Program-made: the position numbers and the translations under genes
Part shown: positions 32,825 through 42,025 of the stretch, one piece after another
How positions within the stretch are numbered: the first letter of the stretch is position 1
Layout: each line of letters starts with the position of its first letter
The notes under the pieces: generated by a model
Database searches by the model: none
What the model was told of the DNA's origin: nothing
Seen by the model: only the letters and a program-made list of their open reading frames with translations
NCBI RefSeq assembly: GCF_000378985.1
Contig: NZ_KB905370.1
Coordinates: forward strand, 3,555,342-3,619,341
Reading direction: 5' to 3'
DNA: 64,000 nt
Source of the DNA: Ensifer sp. BR816
GTDB taxonomy: Bacteria; Pseudomonadota; Alphaproteobacteria; Rhizobiales; Rhizobiaceae

Positions 32825-34414
32825 ATGCTCCGTTGGACAATGCCAGCCCCGGCCCAAGAGGCAACCTCTCTTTGGCACCTTAAGAAGCTGACCCGCCTCA
32901 CCAAGGCTCAAGCTGCGTCGGGGCAGAAAGTAATCACCTCCGAGACGTGGGACACCCCACAGTTCGGGACCGTCTCACTCGGCGACGGTCACTGGGACCA
33001 ACTCCACGACAAGCCGCGGACGCTCGGATGGCAGGTCCATCAATTTGCATTCATTCCCGACCTGATCGCGTTCGATCGCCACAACATGAGCACCGAAGGC
33101 GCAGATCGAGCGCTCGCCATGCTCGACCAGTGGTGGTCTAAGTTTCGGGACGCTCCCAGGGTCCAGACAAATATGCCGTGGCACGACCACGCTACCGCGC
33201 TACGGCTAGTCAACCTTCTTCTCGTTCGAAGCCAAATCCTGCCGAAAATTGATCCGCTTCTGGATGCAGTCTGCCGCGAACATGCCGAGTTGCTGAAGGA
33301 TGAGAGCTTCTACCAGAAGGGCAATAACCACGGCTTGGATCAGAGCATTGCGCTGTTCGAATACTCGCAGGAGATGGCGGACGGCGAAACAGAACACCTG
33401 GCGCTTGATCGTATCCGGTTCGAGATTTCCGCAGCATTCGCCCCAGACGGCGGCCATGTCGAAAACAGCACCGGCTATCATCACTTCGGCATCGCGCAGA
33501 TGAAGCATGCGAACGAAATAACGTTGGCGTACACAGGCACTGAAATCGATACTGCCGGCCTTGATCGGGCCGAGACGATTCTGGCGCACATGACGCGGCC
33601 CGATCGCAAACTGCCCCACATTGGCGACACCGCCGACTTCACCGTGCGCCGACTGCCTCAACCCGCCTCAAACGATCTTGTTCTCCCCGATAGCGGTTGG
33701 GCTTTTTTCCGCAGCGGATGGGACACACAGGCCCTACACGGGTCGTTCAAGTCAGGATTTCTCAGCCAGGCACACCGTCATGACGACGACTTGTCTTTGT
33801 CACTGTTCGGCTCGGGCGAGGAATGGCTGATCGACGGCGGGATGTATGCGCATCAGCCGAAAGACCCGATGCGTATATACATGCGTTCTGCCGATTCTCA
33901 CAGCCTGCCTTACGTTGTCGGAGAACGGGCGTGGCGAGATATGGCCGCCATCGGCCAGCATTCGCAGATCGTCTCATCTCGCAGCGCCGAAAGAACCTTC
34001 GAGGTGACCGGAGAGACGAGGATGTGGCGCGGCTTCGAAGCGAGACGAACCGTCACGTTCGATCGCGTCAACCGCTCCATCACAATCAGGGATCAAGTTG
34101 ACCCTGTTTCCGATAAGGCTCATGAGCGCGTATCTGCAAGATCAGAAAACGGTTATGCCATTTACGGAACGCGCTTTCTGATCCCTGCGGACAAGAAGGT
34201 CTCCCGAACTCCAGATGGCGTCACGATCACAGGCCAGAGCGGCACGCTGAGAATTTTGTCGAGCATGCCGTCCAAGATCATTTCGGGACAGTCGGAGCCA
34301 ACTGTCTCTGGCTGGCGCTCGATAAAGCCCAACAAGGTCGAACCGGCCTTCGATGTATCCTTCCTCGTTAGGACCACATCGATGGACGAGACATTCACGC
34401 TCTCTTGGGATTAA
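32825..34414 (+). CDS. heparinase II/III-like polysaccharide lyase
   Basis: The protein has 529 residues with an alpha-helical toroid N-terminal half (LGWQVHQFAFIPDLIAF, ATALRLVNLLL, YQKGNNHGLDQSIAL, APDGGHVENSTGYHHFGIAQ) and a heparinase II/III beta-sandwich half containing SQAHRHDDDLSLSLFGSGEE and WLIDGGMYAH. The YHH, N-H and H-x-H-x-D residues are the expected catalytic set. No signal peptide is visible, so it may act in the cytoplasm or be released by lysis. Substrate is probably an acidic polysaccharide. The gene converges with the tailspike-like gene and their ends overlap by four bases. Confidence 0.8.
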   Translation: MLRWTMPAPAQEATSLWHLKKLTRLTKAQAASGQKVITSETWDTPQFGTVSLGDGHWDQLHDKPRTLGWQVHQFAFIPDLIAFDRHNMSTEGADRALAMLDQWWSKFRDAPRVQTNMPWHDHATALRLVNLLLVRSQILPKIDPLLDAVCREHAELLKDESFYQKGNNHGLDQSIALFEYSQEMADGETEHLALDRIRFEISAAFAPDGGHVENSTGYHHFGIAQMKHANEITLAYTGTEIDTAGLDRAETILAHMTRPDRKLPHIGDTADFTVRRLPQPASNDLVLPDSGWAFFRSGWDTQALHGSFKSGFLSQAHRHDDDLSLSLFGSGEEWLIDGGMYAHQPKDPMRIYMRSADSHSLPYVVGERAWRDMAAIGQHSQIVSSRSAERTFEVTGETRMWRGFEARRTVTFDRVNRSITIRDQVDPVSDKAHERVSARSENGYAIYGTRFLIPADKKVSRTPDGVTITGQSGTLRILSSMPSKIISGQSEPTVSGWRSIKPNKVEPAFDVSFLVRTTSMDETFTLSWD

Positions 34415-36378
34415 CCCTTTATCTCTGCCGAGACCCAACTCGTCGTCACGCCATCCCCCACGTTGGCACATTGGACCGTGAACGTTAGCGGCAATGTTCC
34501 CGCAGCGATGGTGTTAACCGTCGATGTTCCCGTTCCAACTTTTACGCGATTGGTACCGATACCGGTCTCAAGCTTGAGCGCCGTCGCCTGCGTGGCAGAG
34601 GTGAGAAGGCGAATTTCCGCCTCAAAGACAAACCCGCCGTTCGCATCAGCTTCAATGGTCGCCCCCGCGAGGAGTGAGCCACCGAGACGAGCCCTTACGC
34701 TCTTTGTGCCGGCGACACCCGTAATCGTGCCAGCGGCGCGAATTCTAATCGCCTTGCCTGGGTAGATTGAGGTAGGAACACTTGACAGTTTGTAGGTGTC
34801 CAGCGTGAAGCTGGCGACAGTGGTTTCCGTAGTGCCGGAAGATGCGGTTGGGGCGAGATTTGCCGCGATCTCTCGCCACGCTGTGGAATTCTCAGAAGCA
34901 ATAGAACCGCCGTCCTGAACTCGAATAACTTCTGTATTGGCGTCAGTGGTACCCATGTACCAGTTGACGCCGGACGGAAACACGTTGCCCGCCTGCGCCC
35001 GAACAGCGACAGTATTGCGCTTGAAAGTCGAGCCATTGAGATTCACGCGGGCATTTACCGCAGCGAGAACACCGACGGCGTTATCTTCGTAGGTGACGAA
35101 ATCAGAGTGGCCTGTCGCACCTTCTTGGGCCATGAAGCCACTCGAAGTGCAGCTTCGAATAAACGGTCCTTGCCCGACCGCCCCTGCCAGTTGGTTCCCG
35201 ATTTCATGCTTTGTGTTGAACAGCGACCTAATGCCGGTCGTACAAGCTGTGATTGCTCCGCCTTTTACCTCGAGCAAGGCATGATTGGTGGCGCTGATAC
35301 CATAAACGGAGCCGGAAGCATGAACGTTTTCTGTTCTCAGCCAGCCGGCACCATCTATAGACAGACCAATAGAACTTGAACTACCACTATAGTTCTGGAA
35401 CTTGATATCCTTGACGAGAGCCTTCACGCCGCGCTCAAGCTGGATGCCAACAGCAGCAGCACCACCTGCATCAAAAATTGCAGTCGGGACAGGCTCAGGG
35501 TTGGTCGCCGGATCATAGCCGACATCAGGCCCCTGAATCGTAATGGCGTTCTTCATGTCTATGCCGGCAGCGGTCATGTCGCTGTTGGCGTGCCCAAGCC
35601 GCGCAGTCCTTTGCGACGGAGCCGAATACGTGCCGGCAGCAAGTTTGACGACCCATTTACCGTCCAGCGGCCAATAATGTTTTAGCGCGTCGAAAGCCCC
35701 TTGCAGCGACGAAATCGGCTGCGAGGACGATAGGCCGTCAGCGGTGGGTGAGCCGCCCGTAGAGACGTAGAGGGTGTTTGTCTGCCCCTCTGCTGGATTG
35801 ACGGCGAACAGATCAGTACCCCGTTTCACAACGCCCGGACCTTCGTGACGAACGTCATGGAAGTTCGGGATTGTTGCAGTCGAGAGGTACGTGCCGTCAG
35901 GCCAGAACAGCGGCGTGTTATTCGCGTATGACCAAGCCACAGCAGCCTCGATCACAGTTTGCGCGCTAACAGCACCAGTAAGGTCTACGGCGCCATAGCC
36001 GGTGACGTAGTTGATAGCCGAGGCCGCAGCTTCAACACGATCTGCGGCATCTTCTGCTGCAGCAAGAATCGCGCTTGAAGACTGATCGCTCACAAGCCGG
36101 AACGTTGCACCAGAGATGATCCCCATAACGATCATGCCGGCAACGAAACCACCTGCTGCGATGCTACCGCCGCTATTAGTCTTGATCGTCATCGGCGCCC
36201 CTCCATTGAAGCTGATGGTCACCGGAAATCCGGTGTTTGCCTCAAAGATGTTCATCCATATCAACGCGGACTCGCTTACTGGGATGCTCGTCGTGGCCTG
36301 GATAGCGTTTGGTGTACCATCGCCGACATCAGATGCAATGATAAAGCTGAACGGCAGGTCGGCGCGACGCGCACCCAC
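34411..36378 (-). CDS. phage tailspike-like beta-helix protein
   Basis: The 655-residue frame starts MGARRADLPFSFIIAS, which is not a natural N-terminus (see the adjoining remnant). The first 110 residues match tail-fibre-type domains (FPVTISFNGGAPMTIKT), then a helical joint rich in Ala (AAEDAADRVEAAASAINYV). A right-handed parallel beta-helix follows (about 120-500), with TYLSTATIPNFHDVRHEGPG, VSTGGSPTADGLSSSQPISS and repeated short strands such as GVKALVKDIKFQNYSG. The C-terminal domain (510-655) is a beta-sandwich. Such proteins bind or cleave surface polysaccharide. It lies beside a heparinase-like gene and next to the capsule locus. Confidence 0.75.
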   Translation of the reverse strand: MGARRADLPFSFIIASDVGDGTPNAIQATTSIPVSESALIWMNIFEANTGFPVTISFNGGAPMTIKTNSGGSIAAGGFVAGMIVMGIISGATFRLVSDQSSSAILAAAEDAADRVEAAASAINYVTGYGAVDLTGAVSAQTVIEAAVAWSYANNTPLFWPDGTYLSTATIPNFHDVRHEGPGVVKRGTDLFAVNPAEGQTNTLYVSTGGSPTADGLSSSQPISSLQGAFDALKHYWPLDGKWVVKLAAGTYSAPSQRTARLGHANSDMTAAGIDMKNAITIQGPDVGYDPATNPEPVPTAIFDAGGAAAVGIQLERGVKALVKDIKFQNYSGSSSSIGLSIDGAGWLRTENVHASGSVYGISATNHALLEVKGGAITACTTGIRSLFNTKHEIGNQLAGAVGQGPFIRSCTSSGFMAQEGATGHSDFVTYEDNAVGVLAAVNARVNLNGSTFKRNTVAVRAQAGNVFPSGVNWYMGTTDANTEVIRVQDGGSIASENSTAWREIAANLAPTASSGTTETTVASFTLDTYKLSSVPTSIYPGKAIRIRAAGTITGVAGTKSVRARLGGSLLAGATIEADANGGFVFEAEIRLLTSATQATALKLETGIGTNRVKVGTGTSTVNTIAAGTLPLTFTVQCANVGDGVTTSWVSAEIKG

Positions 36379-36590
36379 GCCCCAGTGCCGGAATCACCGA
36401 GCTTCTGGTAAACGCCATTGTTCGCCGCAACAGGGTCGTGGCTTCGGTCAGCCCGCGAGATGGGTAGTGCACCGTCACAAATCGCCGATACGGAATGTCT
36501 TGAGCGCCATCTGCTGTGTAATCGGCAACCACCGACACGCGCCGCGCATTTGCGGGAACAAACGTCAGCTTCTTCTTGCGCTGGCAGTGA
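36379..36590 (-). pseudogene. decayed 5' part of the tailspike-like gene
   Basis: Upstream of 36378 the minus strand continues the same protein in shifted frames. One piece reads KKKLTFVPANARRVSVVADY then TADGAQDIPYRRFVTVHYPS. After a frame change NNGVYQKLGDSGTGAWVRVA leads into LPFSFIIASD of the main frame. At least two single-base indels are needed. The remnant ends at about 36590, where an IS66 scar begins, so the start of the gene is missing. Confidence 0.65.
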
Positions 36591-36669
36591 TTGTGGCTAG
36601 CTGCATTCTCGAAAGTCCGTGCGCTCCATGTTGTCGTCGACGTCGGCTATCCGGAAGTGCCCGTGACGG

Positions 36670-36950
36670 CGAACGGAGAGGCACGCCGATCTCGCCGATC
36701 GCCCTGGAGACCGTTCAACGGCACGATGCGCAATTCGAGAACGGTCGCCAGATCAATGGATCAAGCGCCGAAGAACCGCAAACCGCTGTTCGATGACTTG
36801 CGCGAGTGGCGAAACGAGAGCGCGCCACGCTCAGCAAATCCTCTTTGTCATCGAGCCGATTGATTACATGCTCAAGCGCTGGGATGTTTTTCACCGTTTC
36901 TGGAAGACGGCCGGAGCCCGATCCGCGAACTCCCACACGGGTCAGCGACA
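36670..36950 (+). mobile_element. IS66 tnpC remnant
   Basis: The bases match part of the complete tnpC (about 56870-57135): CCGATCTCGCCGATCGCCCT, then CGCCAGATCAATGGATCAAG, CGCTGTTCGATGAC, CGCGCCACGCTCAGCAAATC and GATTACATGCTCAAGCGCTG. Several indels and gaps break the frame. Notably it keeps GGG where the complete copy has lost one G (see the tnpC entry). Confidence 0.75.
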
Positions 36951-37039
36951 GACGAAACGATCGCACGAAAGGCTGGACAGATGTTAGCAGTCGGCTACCC
37001 GTGATCCCGCACCGGACCGACGTGATAAGCTGATCACAA

Positions 37040-38866
37040 TCATTCGACGGTGACCGATTTGGCGAGGTTGCGCGGCTGGTCGACATCGGAGCCCATGAAG
37101 ACCGCCGTGTGATAGGCGAGCAGTTGGACCGGCAGAGAGAAAATCATCGGCGCGATGATCTCGTCGACATTCGGAAGCACGATCGTGTGCATCGTGTCGA
37201 GCTTCGAAGCGGCAGCACCCCGGTCGTCGGTGATCAGGATGATCCTTCCGCCACGCGCCGCCACTTCCTGCATGTTGGAGACGGTCTTGTCGAAGAAGCG
37301 GTCATGCGGCGCAATCACGATGACCGGCATGTTCTCGTCGATCAGTGCGATCGGACCGTGTTTCAGTTCGCCGGCGGCGTAGCCTTCCGCGTGGATGTAG
37401 GATATTTCCTTGAGCTTAAGGGCACCCTCCATGGCGAGCGGGAAGCTGGTGCCGCGGCCGAGATAAAGCACGTCGCGGCATTTCGACAATTCGCGCGACA
37501 GGAACTCAATCTTCGGCTGGATGCTGTTGAGCACCTGCCCCATGAGGCGCGGCATCTCGGCAAGGTTCCTGACCAGCGCCTGTTCTTCCTCTTCACTGAC
37601 GGTGCCGCGCGCTCTGCCCGCAGCGACCGCGAGGGCGGCGAGAACGGCAAGCTGGCAGGTGAAGGCCTTGGTCGACGCGACACCGATCTCAGGACCGGCG
37701 AGAATGGGGAAGACGGCATCGGACTCGCGCGCAATGGTCGATTCGCGCGTGTTGACGACCGCGCCGATCTTCAGGCCGTGCTCCTTGCAGTAACGCAGCG
37801 AGGCAAGCGTGTCGGCAGTCTCGCCCGATTGCGAGATGAAGAGGGCGGCCGATTGCGGCGACAGAGGGATCTCGCGATAACGGAATTCGGAGGCGACATC
37901 GATCTCGACCGGCAGGCGGGCATAGCGCTCGAACCAGTACTTGCCGATCAACCCGGCCAGATAGGCGGTGCCGCAGGCGGAGATCGCCAGGCTTGGCACC
38001 TTGGCGAAGTCGATGTTGTCCGAAACCGGCAGCACCCGATGGTCGATGAAGTTGATATAGTGGCTGAGCGCGTGGGAGATGACCTCCGGCTGCTCGTAGA
38101 TTTCCTTCTCCATGAAATGACGATGGTTGCCCTTGTCGACCATATAGGCTGCGGCTGTGGACAGCTGTCGCGGCCGTGTGACGGGATTGCCGTCCAGGTC
38201 GAAGATATGGACGCCGGTCTTGCCGAGCACCGCCCAGTCGCCATCGATCAGATAGGTGATTTCATTGGTGAAAGGCGCGAGCGCGATGGCGTCGGAGCCA
38301 AGGAACATCTCGCCGTTACCATGGCCGATCGCCAGCGGCGGGCCGTTGCGGGCCGCCATGATCGTCGAAGGGTCGTCTTGGAAAAGAACGGCAAGGGCAT
38401 AGGCTCCCCGCACCCGCTTCAGCATCGCGTGCATCGCCTCGCGGCGTCCCATGCCGTCGCGGCGAAGTCTTGCCAGCAGCTGCGCGACGACTTCCGTGTC
38501 GGTCTCGGTCTGGAATTCGGCACCCGTCTCGGACAGTTCGTCCTTCAACTCGGCAAAATTCTCGATGATGCCGTTGTGCACGACGGCGACGCCGTCGGTG
38601 AAATGCGGATGGGCGTTACGCTCGGTCGGTGCCCCGTGAGTCGCCCAGCGCGTGTGGGCGATGCCGATGCTACCGGCGAGCGGCTCCTCTTTCAGCCTCG
38701 CCTCGAGATTGACGAGCTTGCCCTCGGCGCGCCGGCGATCCAGCGCTCCCCCCTCGATCGTCGCAACGCCGGCCGAATCGTATCCCCGGTATTCAAGGCG
38801 CTTCAACGCATCGACCAGCCGCTCCGAGACCGGCTGCTGCCCGACGATACCCACAATCCCGCACAT
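37040..38866 (-). CDS. glmS: glutamine-fructose-6-phosphate aminotransferase
   Basis: From the Met at 38866 (MCGIVGIVGQQPVSERLVD) the protein has 608 residues, the usual GlmS length. Cys2 is the amidotransferase nucleophile; THGAPTERNAHPH and VVHNGIIENF are the class II glutaminase motifs. Two SIS domains follow (about 280-420 and 455-600), with SACGTAYLAGLIGKYWFERY, SQSGETADTLASLR, EGALKLKEISYIHAEGYAAG and the terminal LAKSVTVE. It makes glucosamine-6-phosphate for UDP-GlcNAc. Position beside capsule genes and use with wecB/wecC suggests it supplies capsule precursor; a housekeeping copy probably exists elsewhere (inference). GGAG lies nine bases before ATG. Confidence 0.93.
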   Translation of the reverse strand: MCGIVGIVGQQPVSERLVDALKRLEYRGYDSAGVATIEGGALDRRRAEGKLVNLEARLKEEPLAGSIGIAHTRWATHGAPTERNAHPHFTDGVAVVHNGIIENFAELKDELSETGAEFQTETDTEVVAQLLARLRRDGMGRREAMHAMLKRVRGAYALAVLFQDDPSTIMAARNGPPLAIGHGNGEMFLGSDAIALAPFTNEITYLIDGDWAVLGKTGVHIFDLDGNPVTRPRQLSTAAAYMVDKGNHRHFMEKEIYEQPEVISHALSHYINFIDHRVLPVSDNIDFAKVPSLAISACGTAYLAGLIGKYWFERYARLPVEIDVASEFRYREIPLSPQSAALFISQSGETADTLASLRYCKEHGLKIGAVVNTRESTIARESDAVFPILAGPEIGVASTKAFTCQLAVLAALAVAAGRARGTVSEEEEQALVRNLAEMPRLMGQVLNSIQPKIEFLSRELSKCRDVLYLGRGTSFPLAMEGALKLKEISYIHAEGYAAGELKHGPIALIDENMPVIVIAPHDRFFDKTVSNMQEVAARGGRIILITDDRGAAASKLDTMHTIVLPNVDEIIAPMIFSLPVQLLAYHTAVFMGSDVDQPRNLAKSVTVE

Positions 38867-39277
38867 ATATAACTCCGCATTCTTTTGCACGCTGACACGG
38901 CGCACCGGATCGCCAGAAAGATAAGAAAACAGCACCGCGGCTGCCTGCCCAGTTTCGCCAACTCATGAAACTACGTCAGCGATAAGCCGGCCCGCTGCTG
39001 TCTGTCCCCAAAGACGGATGCCGCCCTCTCGAAGCCTTGGTAACGAAATTATCGCGGGAGACAATCCTCTCTATGTAACTTTTAGTGTTTAACCGAGTCG
39101 TCGGTAACCGTTGCCCTTTTCCTCGCAGCACTCTCCGCCTCATATGCGCGTTGCGCGCTTCACCCCTAGGCGCGCCGAAGGAAAGGACGGTTTTCGCTTG
39201 ATGAATGACGACTGACAGCTGGCGGATCATCAGGCAAACATGTACACAGCAGTGGATTTTCTTGTTTTCAGGCGCTG
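38867..39277. promoter_or_regulatory. divergent region between glmS and the capsule operon
   Basis: About 410 bases separating glmS (minus) and the KpsC-like gene (plus), so it should carry both promoters. Frames here (minus 38976-39320) are not gene-like. No clear operator was found. Confidence 0.4.
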
Positions 39278-40594
39278 ATGGCGGTGACGAGGCGACAGGC
39301 AAAGACCGCAGGAACGGCAAAGGGACGCGGGTTCATTCCCTCTGCTCCTTCACCGGAGCAGGTGACGATCTTTGCTGTCCATGTGACCGAATGGAAACGG
39401 CCCTTCCTCCAGCGCTACTTCCCCGGCAGTCGTTTTTATTTCCTGCCGAAGGATCTAGGCGAGCGAGAATTTGATCGAGCCTGGAAAGCGAGAATTCTCG
39501 CGGAGGCGCGTTGCGAATTCCTCGTCTGGGGGCGAGAACTGCCGCCGGCGCTCACCGCCATCGCGGCGCAGCAAGCTATTCCCGTGCTGTTCCTTGAGGA
39601 CGCCTTCCTTCGTTCGGCGCGGCCCAGCGCCAGCCGTACGCCTCCCCTGTCGCTGGCGCTCGACAGCAGGACGCCCTATTTCGATTGCCACCGGCCGTCC
39701 GATCTCGAAGTGCTGCTTTCAACCTATGACTTCGAGGCGGATGCGGCGCTGATGGAACGGGCTCGCGCCGGCGTCGCGCTTCTTCTGGAGAGCGGCATCA
39801 GCAAATATAATGGCGGGCTGCAGCGGACGACGGAAGAGCTTTATGGACCAAAGACGCGCAAGCGCGTGCTGGTCGTCGGCCAGGTCGAAGACGATGCCTC
39901 GATCCGCCACGGCTGTCCGAGCCCGATGACAAACAACGATTTGGTGCGGTTTGCCGCAGCCGAGCAGCCGAATGCCCAGCTTGTCTACAAGCCGCACCCG
40001 GACGTGTTGAGCCGCGTCCGTCCGGCCCGCTCCGACCCCGCCGAAGTTGCGCATCTCTGCGACGTGGTGACCGAGAGCTTGCCGCTCGCCGAAGCACTGC
40101 GCACGATCGACCATGTCTATACGATCACGTCGCTGGCCGGCTTCGAGGCGCTCATGCGCGGAATCAAGGTTACGACGGCGGGATTGCCTTTCTATGCCGG
40201 CTGGGGGCTGACGGACGACAGGCAGCCGAATCCGCGCCGCGGCAGAAAGCTTTCGCCGGAGGCGCTTTTCGCCGGCGCCTATCTCCTTTATCCTCGCTAC
40301 TTCGACCCCGTCACCGGAGAGCAAACGTCATTCGAAGCGACCGTCGCCGCGATCAAGCGGCAACTCGAAGAGCCCCATCTCACAAACCCCTCCCGCCCGG
40401 CCTGGCGGCCGTGGGGTCCCTACGGCGTGCTCGGCTGGCGCCATCTGCTCACCGCGGTCGTGGCGCCGGCCATCCGCCGTGCCGGCAACGACCGCGACAT
40501 CGAAGATTTCCGGACAGACCCCATCGGTTTTTTCCGCGGCCTCTCCGACCGGCGGCTGCGGCTGATCGGCCGCATTCTCTATCCGTACGGGTGA
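39278..40594 (+). CDS. KpsC/LipA-like capsule Kdo transferase (first copy)
   Basis: The protein has 438 residues and one KpsC-type module, whereas E. coli KpsC has two. Conserved pieces are LEDAFLRSARPSAS (early catalytic acid), SKYNGGLQRTTEELYG, LVVGQVEDDASIRHGCPSPM, YKPHPDVLSRVRP and HVYTITSLAGFEALMRGIKV then PFYAGWGLTDDRQ. These enzymes add beta-Kdo to the lipid to make the linker of group 2 capsules. The gene heads a tight operon with kpsM, kpsT and kpsE. A paralogue with the same motifs is at 51640. Confidence 0.88.
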   Translation: MAVTRRQAKTAGTAKGRGFIPSAPSPEQVTIFAVHVTEWKRPFLQRYFPGSRFYFLPKDLGEREFDRAWKARILAEARCEFLVWGRELPPALTAIAAQQAIPVLFLEDAFLRSARPSASRTPPLSLALDSRTPYFDCHRPSDLEVLLSTYDFEADAALMERARAGVALLLESGISKYNGGLQRTTEELYGPKTRKRVLVVGQVEDDASIRHGCPSPMTNNDLVRFAAAEQPNAQLVYKPHPDVLSRVRPARSDPAEVAHLCDVVTESLPLAEALRTIDHVYTITSLAGFEALMRGIKVTTAGLPFYAGWGLTDDRQPNPRRGRKLSPEALFAGAYLLYPRYFDPVTGEQTSFEATVAAIKRQLEEPHLTNPSRPAWRPWGPYGVLGWRHLLTAVVAPAIRRAGNDRDIEDFRTDPIGFFRGLSDRRLRLIGRILYPYG

Positions 40595-40598
40595 AGCC

Positions 40599-41369
40599 GT
40601 GAGCTATCTCTCCACCCATGTCCGGGTCGTGGGCGCCCTGCTCGTGAGGGAGATGGCGACGCGCTTCGGCTCGAAGCCCGGCGGCTATATCTGGGCGCTG
40701 CTCGACCCGGCCGCCCATATTCTCTTGATGACCTTCATCTTCCGGGCAATCGCTCGCGCGCCGGCGCTCGGCACCAGTTTTGCGCTGTTCTTCGCCACCG
40801 GCTACATCGCCTTTCAGTTCTACCAGGCGATGACCAGCTACCTGAACAGCGCGGTCCGCGCCAACAAGGCGCTGCTCAGCTACCCGAATGTCGCGCCGAT
40901 CGATACGATCGTGGCACGCTTCGTCCTTCAGGTCTGCACAACGACGTTGGTCGCCTTCATCGTCCTCGGCACCATCGTCGCGACCATGCGGGTCGATACC
41001 GATCTGCACTGGCCGGCAATCCTGGAGGCCATCGCCATGGCCTGTCTCTTTGGCCTCGGCGTGGCGATGATCAACGCCGTGCTTTTTCTCAAGTACCCGC
41101 TCTATGAGCAAGTCTTTAGCATCGTCAACCGTCCGCTGTTCATGATTTCCGGCGTATTCTTCCTGCCGGATTCGATCCCGGCGCCCTACCGCGATTTCCT
41201 ACTCATAAATCCGCTCGTCCATATCGTCATGGTCTTCCGCAAGGGCTTTTATCCGGGATACCGCGCCATTGGCCTCGACATGACCTATCTTTACGGAATC
41301 GCATTTCTGACATTGTTTGCCGGAATGCTGGTCTTCACCTTCTCTCGAAAGACGCTGAGAAACGAATGA
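40599..41369 (+). CDS. kpsM: capsule ABC-2 exporter permease KpsM-like (first copy)
   Basis: The protein has 256 residues with six predicted helices of the ABC-2 type. It starts at a GTG (40599) four bases after the KpsC-like stop. Motifs FGSKPGGYIWALLDPAAHIL and RANKALLSYPNVAPIDTIVA, FFLPDSIPAPYRDFLLINPL and the ending FSRKTLRNE are shared with the permease at 52749. It exports lipid-linked capsule with KpsT; the ATG of kpsT overlaps its stop by four bases. The equivalent rhizobial name would be rkpS. Confidence 0.9.
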   Translation: MSYLSTHVRVVGALLVREMATRFGSKPGGYIWALLDPAAHILLMTFIFRAIARAPALGTSFALFFATGYIAFQFYQAMTSYLNSAVRANKALLSYPNVAPIDTIVARFVLQVCTTTLVAFIVLGTIVATMRVDTDLHWPAILEAIAMACLFGLGVAMINAVLFLKYPLYEQVFSIVNRPLFMISGVFFLPDSIPAPYRDFLLINPLVHIVMVFRKGFYPGYRAIGLDMTYLYGIAFLTLFAGMLVFTFSRKTLRNE

Positions 41370-42025
41370 TCCGATTCGAGCAGGCGACGAAATATGCCCG
41401 CACCAAGGGCATCAAGAAACCCATCATCGAAGACGCCTCGCTCACCCTCAACCGAGGCAAGAGTGTTGGCCTACTCGGCCGCAACGGCGCCGGAAAGTCG
41501 ACGCTGCTCCGGTTGATCGCCGGCGCAACCAAGCTCGACGGCGGCCGAATCATCCGCCGCGGCAAGATCTCCTGGCCACTCGGCTTCGCCGGCAGCTTTC
41601 AAGGAACGATGACGGGCGAACAGAATGTACGCTTCGTCGCGCGCATCTATGGGATCGACACCGAAGAACTGATCGCCTATGTCGAGGATTTCGCCGAGCT
41701 CGGCCCCTTCTTTAAGGCGCCGGTCGGCACCTATTCCTCCGGCATGAAGGCGCGGCTTGCCTTCGGCTTGAGCATGGGCGTCAATTTCGACTATTATCTG
41801 GTCGACGAAATCACCGCCGTTGGTGACACAAATTTTAAAAAGAAATGCCAGGCTATATTCCAGACCAAGCTCCAGGATTCCGATGTGATCATGGTCTCGC
41901 ATAGCACCAGTACGATTCGCGACTATTGCGACTGCGGCGTCGTGCTGGAAAATGGTAAGCTGACTTATTATGAAGACGTCGAGGACGCGATCCGCGCGCA
42001 CGACAGGAACATGAAAGGAAACTAG
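41366..42025 (+). CDS. kpsT: capsule exporter ATPase KpsT-like
   Basis: The protein has 219 residues. Walker A is GRNGAGKSTLLRLIAGA (about residues 38-54), the signature is YSSGMKARLAFGLSMG and Walker B is YYLVDEITAVGD. GSFQGTMTGEQNVRFVARIY is typical of polysaccharide-export ABC ATPases. It drives export through KpsM. It is the only KpsT in the window, so it probably has to serve both permeases. Corresponds to rkpT in rhizobial nomenclature. Confidence 0.93.
   Translation: MIRFEQATKYARTKGIKKPIIEDASLTLNRGKSVGLLGRNGAGKSTLLRLIAGATKLDGGRIIRRGKISWPLGFAGSFQGTMTGEQNVRFVARIYGIDTEELIAYVEDFAELGPFFKAPVGTYSSGMKARLAFGLSMGVNFDYYLVDEITAVGDTNFKKKCQAIFQTKLQDSDVIMVSHSTSTIRDYCDCGVVLENGKLTYYEDVEDAIRAHDRNMKGN

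Noticed and set aside
37040..38866. nodM instead of glmS
   Set aside because: NodM and GlmS cannot be separated by sequence alone here, and no nod genes are near, so the general name is used.
37109..38872. Long plus-strand frame (587 codons) opposite glmS
   Set aside because: Antisense shadow of an unmistakable GlmS; the translated product is Arg/Asp/Gly-rich and has no domain.
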